Positions 11,666-21,476 of a stretch of 64,000 nucleotides of DNA are shown piece by piece. The stretch comes from Ceratorhiza oryzae-sativae (lineage: Eukaryota; Basidiomycota; Agaricomycetes; Cantharellales; Ceratobasidiaceae): positions 868,001-932,000 of the forward strand of contig JARWMV010000245.1 in assembly GCA_030998015.1 (NCBI GenBank), given 5' to 3'. The position numbers and the translations under genes were made by a program. The number at the start of each line of letters is the position of its first letter. Positions within the stretch are counted from its first letter, which is position 1. A model generated the notes under the pieces. It was not told the origin of the DNA. It made no database searches and worked only from the letters and a program-made list of their open reading frames with translations.

Positions 11666-12112
11666 CCCTATCGGTGCATTCAACTGCCGCGTATTCAACA
11701 ATTAGCCCAGTCTTTACCGCATGCAGAGCGATATTGTACCAGGCCGTTGATCCAGGTGGCGAGGGTGACACACTGCACATTTCGTTCGTTTTTCACCCGA
11801 CGAACGTGCCAGGTTGATTTCAACCTGTGCTATACCTATCGAAAAAGCGGTTCTCGAGATGATCTATTCGTTCTCGTCAGCGCTCTTCGATCCTCGTTGC
11901 ACTTTGGATCCACACGGCTACGTCCTATTATGGATTTGAAGCCCAGTCTTATGACAGCTTCGTATGATCAAGAATCGAACCTGGCACCATGATGTGTCCG
12001 ACACAAGCTAAGAATAGCAAACGAGTGTATTACCGGAATAGTACAACCGAAAAAAAGAGATGGGGCAAGAGATAGGGCGATTAAAATCAAGCCCTCTGCG
12101 ACCTACAGGGCA
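11666..12112. other. Intergenic region between the kinase promoter and the GH88/105 gene
   Basis: No supported gene. It is the far promoter of the kinase gene and the 3' flank of the glycosidase gene. Confidence 0.4.
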
Positions 12113-13846
12113 CTAGAAAGTGCCGTGTCCAAATTTGTCATGGCTGAAACGACGAGCGTGCGGCAGATGGAGAATGCCGGCAGAGAGTGACTTGGCATAG
12201 TCCCTCCAAGCTGCGTACATCATGACACCAAATGCCTGACTCTCGGTACCAAGGATGCCAATCTTGTGCCACGACAGAGGATCGACAATGGGCCTGAGCA
12301 ACCCAAGGTCGTCGATCTTGTCCATAACGCTATCCTTGATCCTGTCTGGTGCACGTTTATGTCTCAAGATCAAACAGGCAAGCTGATATACTCACTTGCA
12401 GGGTCGACATATTGGCTGAATTCTGCGGGCCATAACGTCGCGGCACGGAAGGCGGCCGCTGCGAGAAGCGCCGAGGAAGCAGCATCTCCGAAAGTATCGT
12501 CCCCGGTCTTGTCCATATAGTTGGGCACAAGGTCATCCTTGTCCTTTAATACAACTGTAAGCGACAAACCTCGAATCAAGTGACCAATGCATATATACCA
12601 AGCGAGAGAATGTCGCATTCAAGATCTCCCCGACCCATAATTTCAGATCTGCAACCTGAGTAGTCATGTTTCCGAGGTTGGCCTTGTCGATAATCACTGC
12701 AACGTTCAGCATGCCCTTTGCGGCCCACGCATTTCCTGAATATCACTGGTTCAAGAGGTGTAGGATGGCCGGGTCATCAACTCGTCGCACCTGTAGCCCA
12801 TCGACCTGCGTCGTCGAACTTCTTCTGATCATCGTTGTAAATATGGGCCCAAAGGTTGGTGTCGTTGTATTTCAAGGTCTGCCGATACAAGCGACAATTG
12901 TTATAGGCCTCCATCAGAAGAGACTCGTTGCGATACACGGCCCCGTACGCAGCAATAAAGGGGAAGCTACGATAGTGGAATTTAATCAGTGTCTGCAAAA
13001 TACAACCTTTTGATGCACCTACCCTACGTAAACGGCATCAGCCCTACAAAAAGCCAGTGGGTTAGTATAAGGTGTACTTAGTATATGCGTGGAAACCCAC
13101 CAGTAGGACTTGGTGGCGGCGCGATGCGAAATGGCACCAGCAGCGGTGCGAGGAACAGTGTATAGCAACTACGATACCTTGTCAACCTTATTCTTGCGTC
13201 ATCTCGAAAATACAACTTACATAATCTATTTGCTTCTTCGCAGCAGCCGCCAGGTAATCAGAGTGCGAGTTTTTGTTTATCACCCCTTTCAGACGGTGTT
13301 AGCTATATTCCCTCCTTTCGCCAAGCCAAGAAAACGCGTACCGGTCAACACAGCGAGTCCACTCGACGCACCATCCAAGGCCGCACCGTCCTGGCCGTCG
13401 TTGATTTCTTGGCTGAGACGACCATCTGGGCTTTGCCTCACAGCGGCACTCAGACCAAACTGAGTGACAAACTGGGGATAGTCTTTGCGGGCCCAGTCGG
13501 GGCACGGATAAGAGAACGGCTTCATCGAATCGTCGGCCCCATAGACCGAGTAGGTGGGGTAATCGAGCTCGGCCATGGCGTCCGAGGCCACACCCTGCTC
13601 CCAGCTAATAACACGCGGTCAGATGAATGCATGAGCGGAACATAGCACCACAAAACTAGTCCTGATGGATGCGAGCATAGCAGATTTGGCCTAACAACCA
13701 TACGTTTGAGAATAGATGGCGTGAACGCGGGCTGTGGGACTCACCAGCTCAATTTTCTGAGACTCCTTCCCCCAATCCATGTTGTAACCACTGGCCGCAA
13801 GGGCGAGCGGCAAGGCGGTTGCAAATCCAAGAAAGTGGGATCTCAT
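12113..13846 (-). CDS. Secreted GH88/GH105-type six-hairpin glycosidase (unsaturated uronyl hydrolase-like)
   Basis: Start at 13846 gives MRSHFLGFATALPLALAAS, a short signal peptide, so the enzyme should be secreted. The mature chain begins GYNMDWGKESQKIEL. After an intron it continues WEQGVASDAMAELDYP and FSYPCPDWARKDYPQFVTQF. Later segments are ISHRAATKSYWADAVYVGFP (the YWADxxY/PF motif of this fold), DTNLWAHIYNDD, GRWATG then NAWAAKGMLNV, and FGDAASSALLAAAAFR. These match six-hairpin glycosidases of GH88/GH105, which hydrolyse unsaturated uronic-acid residues released by pectin or rhamnogalacturonan lyases. This suggests breakdown of plant cell-wall polysaccharide outside the cell. About seven introns. 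The exact substrate cannot be decided from sequence alone. Confidence 0.82.
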
Positions 13847-13975
13847 AGCGAATTGGTTCTAAATGTACTATCAGAGGTCCAAATAGCCAATTCAGAAACG
13901 ACAGGCAAAGAATGGAGGGGAGGGTGGAGCGATGAGGATGGGAGATGCTGTTGAGTATGCGCACTGGGTCCTTGG

Positions 13976-13985
13976 CTATTTATCG
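13976..13985 (-). promoter_or_regulatory. TATA-like element upstream of the glycosidase gene
   Basis: The minus strand reads ccGATAAATAgcc about 130 bases upstream of the ATG at 13846. Weak motif evidence only. Confidence 0.25.
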
Positions 13986-16359
13986 GCTGGTTGGGATGTT
14001 CTGGACTGGAACTCGGCCGCGGCTCAAAAGCACGGAACACAATTTTGGACAGCTGCGTTCAGGAATGGTATAGTACTCATGTGTACTTTTGCTAAACCTT
14101 ACTAAACCCTAGCCTCGAAGCGGCTCCAAGTGGCCTCAATCCTTGGAGATTTTGTCAGCACACGATCGAAACTCTCGAATTTCCTGAAATCACAAGGCTT
14201 GGGGCTCCTATTTAGATGACCCTACGAACTTGTGATGTAGACGAGGCTTCTGTAGCCTTCCGTCGTGATCAATATGTGCTTCCTCCTGATCGAGCGATCC
14301 TCTAGAAATGGAGCATAGGAGCACGACGCATAGACAATCACAACACAAAATGTATAAAATTATTGTCAATGACAGAGTGGTCAGGCGATGGAGCCTTGGT
14401 GCTCTCTAAAGTTTGGCATATTGTCGGAACGAATTGATCAACAGTATTAAATCCCCTGGGGTTTTATTTTATTTTATTCTATTTTGCTGTATCTAGGACC
14501 TCTCAAGGCTGAAGAGGATACAACCAAAGATGGTCAATCAGCCTGGAACAAGGTACCATGTGGACAGTTGCTGGTGATTTGGAGCCCTGCCTGGGTCAAA
14601 ACATACCCTAAACTCTTCTCGATTTATGTTACTGGTCTTTGTGTCCACTAGTACATGTACACTGCTATATTACTGCACTTAACCTCGTCAGCGCCACACT
14701 AGCGTGTCTTGCCTTTTGGTTAGAGCGTTGATACTGCCTAAGGAGCTTGGTTCAAAATAACCGGAACAATGTTTTCGAGATGAATTAGGTGCCATGGGAA
14801 CTTGAGCCGACATGCCCGATTTTTGGAGCATGGGTCCAATTGGAGAATCCCTCCAATTGATGGTGTGATTAGCCTAAATCGACTCGCGTTGGAATGTCCA
14901 GGGTTTGTGCAAATCGGACGAGAAGTTCGTAGGGAAAGCGGAGGAGTAACTTGTGAGTGCACGCGATATATGAAACGTAAAAACGATGCCGACTGTTGCT
15001 CTGCTAGGGCATACATCAATCTCATTGCTTTACCCTGCGACTACTCAAACGCCAGACGCACAACTATACAAATGGTCTATTGGCATCTTGGGTTGAGAGC
15101 CTCCCGAAAAGTCGCCTATGTGTGTAACCGAGTCGTGCACATCCGACGCTCGCGCGTTTATCCTCGACCCCTCCTTTTTCTAATCAAGTTTATTATGTCT
15201 TTTCAGGCGGAGACTATGTAGGGCAGTTTCTACGCTATAGGAATGACAAGATAGTGCCTTCTCCGCCCTATTGTCGGCCCCAAAGTCCCAAAGCCCCTGA
15301 TCCTCTCCGCCCTCGGCGATGCCCATCAAGCGAGCCTACGCCCCCGCTAATGTCCAGTCGATCTCGACTTTTTTTAGAGCCTCCAGGGGTTCCCTGAGTT
15401 TTGCATTTCGCTCAGGGATCCTCTGTTGCCTGTGTCCTATGTCGGCGCTGCATGGTGGTCCAAGTGAGCGGAGGGAAAAAAAGATGAGGGTATATGCAAT
15501 ACCATATGGTACCTGTTCACTCAAAAGGTGAGTCGCTATTCTGCTGCCATGAGTAAATTCTACTTTCATCTTGACCATGCCATTGAAACAAAGATCGCCA
15601 ACCCCATGGTTGACCAGTGTCAAACCAAATCGATTTCGCCAGGCGAAAAAGACAATACCAGAGGCGACATTCATGGGTAGACGAGAGAGATTGTTTGTTT
15701 CAACCGTGTATATGCGGAAACTTGGTTGGATTTACAGGGGAATGGCGTGACCAGGAGTCTAGAACAGCTTCCGTTGATTCCTTTGGCTGGCCAAGCAACT
15801 GGACGGGAAGCGCCACATGTGATTACAAGCTCTGGTGCGGTTGTTGGTATTAACTTTATCCACAGACGAGGCTGATGGCGCAAGCTATTTCTGGCGGCTG
15901 TGAAATAAACGCTCGTTGCCTTGGCGCGCCACCACGGGGCATGAGGCATGAGATAACAGGTGTGTCCGGAGTCTGTTGTTTTGTTGGCGAGTGGCCTGTT
16001 GTTGTTTACACTTCGGGAAGTATTGACGACATCAGAATTCATTAAGCGCAGGGAGCGCCGAGACCTAGCCTTGTGTAGGGGATCCTTTGACGCATTTTTT
16101 TCCCTTTTTCCTCGGCGTCTGGCTATCATTGTGCGTGTGTTGCCAGCGTCTCCCAGACTGCACAGGCGAGGGGGCACCACGCGACGGGAGTTCCGGTCGA
16201 CAGCAGACGCCATCGCGGGCAAGCAGGGAAAAACAGCAGCAAACAGAGGCAGCAGCTATAGCGGCTTGCCCCTCTACCACGTCGCGCACATACCCCTCAG
16301 CGCTTCCGCTGTCAGAATACCCGCCTGTCCGCGCTTCTCGCCCGCTGGCCGCGATCACG
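13986..16359. other. Gene-poor region, about 2.4 kb
   Basis: The longest gene-poor stretch of the window. It holds an AT-rich tract with repeated TTTTA units near 14460-14485. An open frame on the minus strand at 15336-15674 (112 residues, ATG start) has no recognised family. The last 400 bases are probably promoter and 5' UTR of the WDR89-like gene. I see no transposon ends or target-site duplications. Confidence 0.4.
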
Positions 16360-18255
16360 ATGGACGACGACGCCTCGTACGTCGAGATGATCGACCGCTA
16401 CCCGGGCCCCGATCCCGCCGCGCTCTACCTCGCCCCGATGCTTGTGTCCACGCCCCCGCCGGTCCGGCCGTTTGCGTCGACCCAGGCGCCCGCCACGCCC
16501 TACGTCCTCCACACCGCCTGTCTCCACCAGTCCTTTGCTGGTTAGTCTGCCCCCGCCCTCGGTCCGTTCTCTGCTCATCCAGCTCCAGCTTCTTTTTCGT
16601 CCCCGCAAAACAACATCATGCTTTTCGACAAGGCAACCCTCGCCGCAACCCGCACAATGACCGGGCATATAGACGCCGTCACCTCGCTCAAGAGCGTCGA
16701 GGTCCTCGCGGGCACAAACAGGCGTGGTCTCATCAGCTCTGGCAGAGATGGCAGGATCAGGTTGGTCGATGGGCCCATCGCCGGCCGGCTCTGTCGTTGA
16801 CACACACTCTCAACAGGATATGGGACGAGCGGACAGGCAGTGCAGGAGCTTTCACAGGTTGGTCAGTTTTCTTCCTGGATCACCCGGCTGGTGTGATGCT
16901 TGCTCCGACCTGAACTGTATCACTCAAGTCAAGCCCTTCTTTCATCCTTCCTCGACCGCTCCTGGCGCCCGTTTCCTATTAAGCAGTCTCTGGACAGGCA
17001 AGACCCCTCGTCTCGTTTGCTGTTTCCCCTGACGGATGGACCATCGCCGCCGGAACCGAGCTAGGCATGGACCAGACCGCACCCGTACCCAGCGAGGCAG
17101 GTGCGTAAATTCCCTGGCAGCATGTAGCCCCCCGGATCTCATCCATGATCAGAAATGGACGCTCCAATCATCTTTTGGGATGTACGCAACCCGACAACTC
17201 CAAAATGGACGCATACCAGCACACACTCCGACGACGTCACGCAACTCGAGTTCCATCCCACACTCGGAAGTGGCGCACCAGGCGGCCTGCTCCTTAGTGC
17301 GAGTGCAGACGGTCTCCTTGCCCTCACGTCTGTAGACGAGCCGAACGAGGACGAGGCTGTCCAGTTTGTCGGCAATTGGAACACGAGTGTCGCTCGTGTC
17401 GGATGGACCGTCCGCCCCGAGGAGATCGCGAGCGGTGATCCCATGAACTTTAAAATCTGGGCCGCAAGCGATATGCAAACGTTGAGTGTCTGGAGCGACG
17501 AGGTAGGCCCATTTCTCTTTTCGTAATAGACCACGGGTATCCCATCCCGCTTTCCACAGCTTGCTCTGGAACACGACTATGGCGATCTTCGAAGAACGAA
17601 AATCCCTCAAACTTGGGAGTCCGACTACTTGATAGACGCGCAGTGGTTTGGGTACACGCATATCATGCCTTGGGAGACGAATGCGCTCGGGCTATGGTGC
17701 GGAAACAACAAGTACGTCACCTGTCTATAACAACCCGGTTTATACTTGACACATTTTTTGGACTAAACAGGGGTGACATTGGCCTTGTTTCTGTACAAGA
17801 CACCCTCTCTTGGAGGTTGGACCGCGTGCTTTCGGGCGGGCACACAGGTGTTGTGCGAACGTGTACTTGGGATCCACTTGTAAGCATCTTTGGCAACGCT
17901 ATGGACCCTCGAACTGATCTTGCTTCAGTCCCATGTGCTGATCACTGGAGGCGAAGACTCGCGTCTCAATTTGTGGTCTACGGCAATGAGCCCCACAGGC
18001 GATCCAACAATGACACCCCATAACGTTGCCGTGTCTCCCGTTTACAGCCAACATTCTAGTGGATTCTATCCGTCTGGCAGTGTCGAACCACGCCCTGGGA
18101 GTGGAGCGAATACGGTCGTGACGGGCCGCAGTCCCGTCATGGGGTCGATGTCCAGGGGACCCGACAGCCCCGTCGCACCTGGCCCCGGGATGGCTCTTCC
18201 AAAACGTGAGTCGAGGTTATCGATATCGAGATACCAGCCGTATGCGAGAAAATGA
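16360..18255 (+). CDS. WD40-repeat protein, WDR89-like
   Basis: Start at 16360 in MDDDASYVEMIDRYPGPDP. The gene has at least six exons encoding beta-propeller blades. Examples are GHIDAVTSL with GLISSGRDGRIRIWDERTG, then FAVSPDGWTIAAGTE and APIIFWDVRNP. HSDDVTQLEFHP with LLSASADGLLAL follow, then GGHTGVVRTCTWDP with LITGGEDSRLNLWS. Blade order and the wording around the DDVTQLEFHP and ADGLLAL strands resemble WDR89, a small conserved WD40 protein of unsettled function. The C-terminus is Ser/Pro-rich and disordered, ending SRYQPYARK. No enzymatic motif. The WD40 call is firm, the WDR89 orthology likely. Confidence 0.78.
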
Positions 18256-18715
18256 AACAAGCCAAGCCGGACAGTAGGGATGGACTGTGAGGGTGTCCAG
18301 GTGTTTATATGATCTGCAGGCCAGGCGCTGTGTGTATAAGAGCGCGTGCGCGGGTTGCTTTGCGCCAGCAGGAAACCAGGAATGTTCTCTTGCTTTTTGA
18401 CCCATGTTTATTCATTTGGTTTCCGATTTCGATGTAATTATTACGCATGGTGTCTGTAGGTGAACATGTTCTTCTGGAGAAACACTCATCTTTCGGGTGT
18501 GTTGATACACGGCAAGAAAGGGATTGGTTATAGCAATTTGGTTCTCGAAGAAGGAAGGCTTTCCTTTTGCAGCCGGGTATCAGCTTTTAACCACCACCGA
18601 CCGACAGACTTGGTTAGACTCTGTTTGCTTCTGGCGTGGTTCAAGTCGGCGCACTCTATCATCGTGCTTGCGCCAGAATACCAGGCTTGATTTGATTCCA
18701 GGTTCGACCAGACTC
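18256..18715. other. Intergenic region between the WDR89-like gene and TIP41
   Basis: 460 bp with no supported gene; it should contain the WDR89-like 3' UTR and the TIP41 promoter and leader. Confidence 0.4.
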
Positions 18716-19959
18716 ATGGCTTCGTGCAGCGCATCTGTCGCGGTGCCATCCCACAAGCGCATCGACACCGACACCACCAGTGCAATCGAGATATCCGGAT
18801 GGCGTCTTAGCAGCACATCGTTGCCCATATCCAACGGACCTGAGATCGACGCTTGTCAAGCCGAGGTCGGGATCAACGTCCCCGAAATGCTTTTCGGAAA
18901 CAATGCGCTCGTCCTAGAATGGTTCGGCCTCGACTGCGCCACGTCGAAAAGGAAAAGGAAAAAGAAAGGAATGGCGCGGAATTGGAGGGAAAAAGCCAGT
19001 GTGGAGGTACGAGTTTAGGCGCGAAACGCCCTCATGCGTGTCCACCGAGGCCCAACTCAGCCTGGGGATGGGTGTGTCAAGGTTGGATATTCCGAGGCGT
19101 GGCTGAAGAGTCGGTCAGTTCTGAGTTATTTTTTTTTCTCGGGTCGTCGGGGTGTTTCCTTACCGTCAAGTTGGTGTGGGTAGAACAGGTCCTGCTGCAG
19201 AATCGCCTATGCCAGAAATGGTTGAAGTCAAACCCTATGATTGGACGTATACGCCAGTTTATCCCGGGCATACCAGTATACCCGAGGCTGTCGAAAACGA
19301 CGGATTCCAACCCGCTGACCCAGAAAACTCTCGACACCAGATACCTATCGCCGAGTTACAGCGCCAGGACCCAATATTGTTTTACGCTGAAATTCCGTTG
19401 TACGAGGACGAGTTGCATGATAACGGTTTGTCCATCCTGACTATTCGTATCGTGAGTTGGTTGATCTGTGTTACTCTGGTGTGACTTTCTGACGATGTGC
19501 TCGTTGCTTAGCGGGTTATGCCTGGGTCGTTGTTTGTTCTTTCCCGCTTCACCCTCCGTGTCGATGATGTTTTGTTCCGGAACTTCGATACGAGGATATA
19601 CCATTCGTTTTCGGGGACTCCCCTCGTGGTCCGTGATATTCGGGGTTGGGAAGCACCGTACAAGACGCTCAAACAGGTGGGAGGAAACCCTTGCGCTCGC
19701 CAAAAACGATGGCTTATTCTTCATGCAGCTCTTGCCAAATCCTGAAGATCTGACCCCCTTGACCGACCCGCAGTGGATTGCTCACATGCTAGCGTCGTTG
19801 CCCGAATCGATGACTATGGACAAGTCGAGCAAGCGAAGTACAGGGTGGAAGGGGCTGGGAGTTCAAGTCGAGGTGCTAGAACTGGACAAGTTGACCCGTA
19901 GTGATGTAGCGGAGCTCGCGGACAAGGTTGACGCCCTTCAAGTCAATCATGATGGCTAA
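18716..19959 (+). CDS. TIP41: TIP41-family TOR signalling regulator
   Basis: Start at 18716 (MASCSASVAVPSHKRID). Conserved family segments follow in order. They are IEISGWRLSSTSLPISN with EIDACQAEVGINVPEMLFGN, CVKVGYSEAWLKSR (after an intron), VKPYDWTYTPVYPG and DPILFYAEIPLYEDELHDNG. RVMPGSLFVLSRFTLRVDDV comes next, then NFDTRIYH, with LTDPQWIAHMLASLP near the end. Yeast Tip41 binds Tap42 and controls PP2A-type phosphatases downstream of TORC1. A basic insert (KRKRKKKG) near 18945-18965 is unusual and could be coding or intronic. A 52-base intron (19678-19729) joins KTLKQ to LLPNPEDL in frame. The TAA at 19957-19959 overlaps the RRS1 stop codon on the other strand. Confidence 0.9.
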
Positions 19960-21262
19960 ATGAATCCATATCCCAATGATAGCATACAAAGGTTCAAAAG
20001 CGTGCTAGCTACACAAATATCGCCATTCCTGGACAGCATAAACTTGATGAGAATCAAAAGTCGTCTCTCATCGTTTCCCTCTCCCGCCTTTTCCCTTGGC
20101 CTTTCCACCCCGATCACTCCCCCCTTCTTCATACTCTTTGCTAGTGCGACTCCTCCAGTACCCTTGCTTGCGTGGCGGATGGCTTTTCGTACGTTGACTA
20201 CCCCATCTTTGCCCGATCGTGCACTCTCTTCTGCCTCGGCGTCTGTCCTCGCACGCTTGGGTTTGGACGGCTCTCGCTCCAATTTCTTGATTATATCCAG
20301 AGACGATTTCTTTTCTGCCTCAACGGGTGTCTCATTAGGCGCAAATTGACGTTTGACACCGCGGAGTTTGGTGTCTCCCTCTAGCTTCTTGTCGAAACTG
20401 TATACAAAGGGTTGAATAAAATACGCGTAAAGACGAGATTTAAACATACCGGCCCATACTTGCAGTGGATGTACGGGTGATAGCCAGCGTTCGACCCAAG
20501 TTAGCTTTGGCCTCCTCCCGTTCCCGTTGGCTGCTCCCAGCAGCGTCACTAAGGTTTCGCTGCTTCTGTTTCTCATTTTTCGCCACTCGAGCCTTTCGCT
20601 CTTTCCGCGCTTCCAATGCAGGATCGTAGTCGTCCGCTATGATAAATGAAATAAAAATCATTTCAATAGAGATGCAAATATTTGACGCACGAGCATTATC
20701 GGGCACTTCGTGTATCCATTGCTCCTCTTTATCCTTATTTTTCCCATTCCATCCCCACCTGTTGACCCATTCCTGACGCTCTTCGTCCCATTCTCGTCGA
20801 TCACGTTTAGTCTTTTGAATTCCTTTAGCGGCTGCAAAGCGCTCCCATTTGGTCGGTGGTTTCGGTTTTGGGAGAGGTTTAGCTCGGGGCAGAGCTGTTG
20901 TAGGTGGGGGTAAACTCGCTATGGGTCCGTCCTCGGAGGACTGGGTCGGAAGTCCAAATAATGCGCCGAGTATGACTTGTGCGCCATCTCGGGCTACCGC
21001 CTGGAGGTGTGCTTCCAAGTCCGCACTTTGGCATTGTTAGCTTGGCTATTTGAATCCTCAAAGGAGAGCTCACTTGTATTCCTCTGTGTCGATGGGGTTG
21101 GTGTCAAGTGCAGTTAAAAGACCAACGTCCACATGAATTGGTATATCCTTCTCTACCGTCACAGATTTTCTGAACAAAGTCATAAAATTTATAATAATTG
21201 ATAAGGAGTTGATTATCTTACTTTTTAGAGGCCTCTGCTGTTACTATTGCGCTGACATCCAT
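19956..21262 (-). CDS. RRS1: Ribosome biogenesis regulator RRS1
   Basis: Nucleolar protein needed for 5S RNP (Rpl5, Rpl11, 5S rRNA) loading onto 60S precursors. The start at 21262 gives MDVSAIVTAEASKKK; a short intron then joins to SVTVEKDIPIHVDVGLLTAL with DTNPID, the usual Rrs1 N-terminus. The core follows (LPRAKPLPKPKPPTKWERFA, KTKRDRREWDEERQEWVNRW, YDPALEARKERKARV). Next is a basic tail with FDKKLEGDTKLRGVKRQFAP. The predicted extreme C-terminus (ILIKFMLSRNGDICVAS onwards) is hydrophobic and unlike the family's basic tail; an unseen terminal intron or a lost stop could explain it. The gene is divergent from MLH3 with 214 bp between starts and convergent with TIP41. Confidence 0.9.
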
Positions 21263-21476
21263 GGCCGTCGTAGTCCGTGGTGGATTCCTCAGAAATTTGG
21301 ACAAGCTAAGCGCCAATGGACCCATAAAGCCAAACAAATGTCTCATGGTGGCTCGTGATGTCCACCACCACTGGATTAGTGGGCAGAGAGAAATACTCAG
21401 ATAGTTTGTCTTGTAGAGCATCCAACAGAACTTGATATTTGATAATATAGCGCAGGAGCACCTCGTATATCCGAGT

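Noticed and set aside
11965..11985. GGTTCGATTCTTG on the minus strand as a tRNA B box
   Set aside because: No A box, anticodon stem or acceptor stem at the right distance.
14715..14757. tRNA-like stretch (TTTTGGTTAGAGCGTTG ... GCTTGGTTCAAAATA)
   Set aside because: It resembles tRNA A and B boxes, but the acceptor ends do not pair and the B box lacks the GGTTCGAnTCC core, so it is at most a decayed relic.
15336..15674. Minus-strand 112-residue frame as a firm gene
   Set aside because: ATG start but no family, no splice signals and no promoter element; kept only as an observation.
15671..16222. Long minus-strand open frame upstream of the WDR89-like gene
   Set aside because: Composition is not protein-like (basic, no conserved segment) and it overlaps the likely promoter and leader of the plus-strand gene.
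19678..19729. Frame break in TIP41 as another homopolymer error
   Set aside because: A canonical 52-base GTGGGA..GCAG intron explains the shift exactly and joins conserved TIP41 segments.
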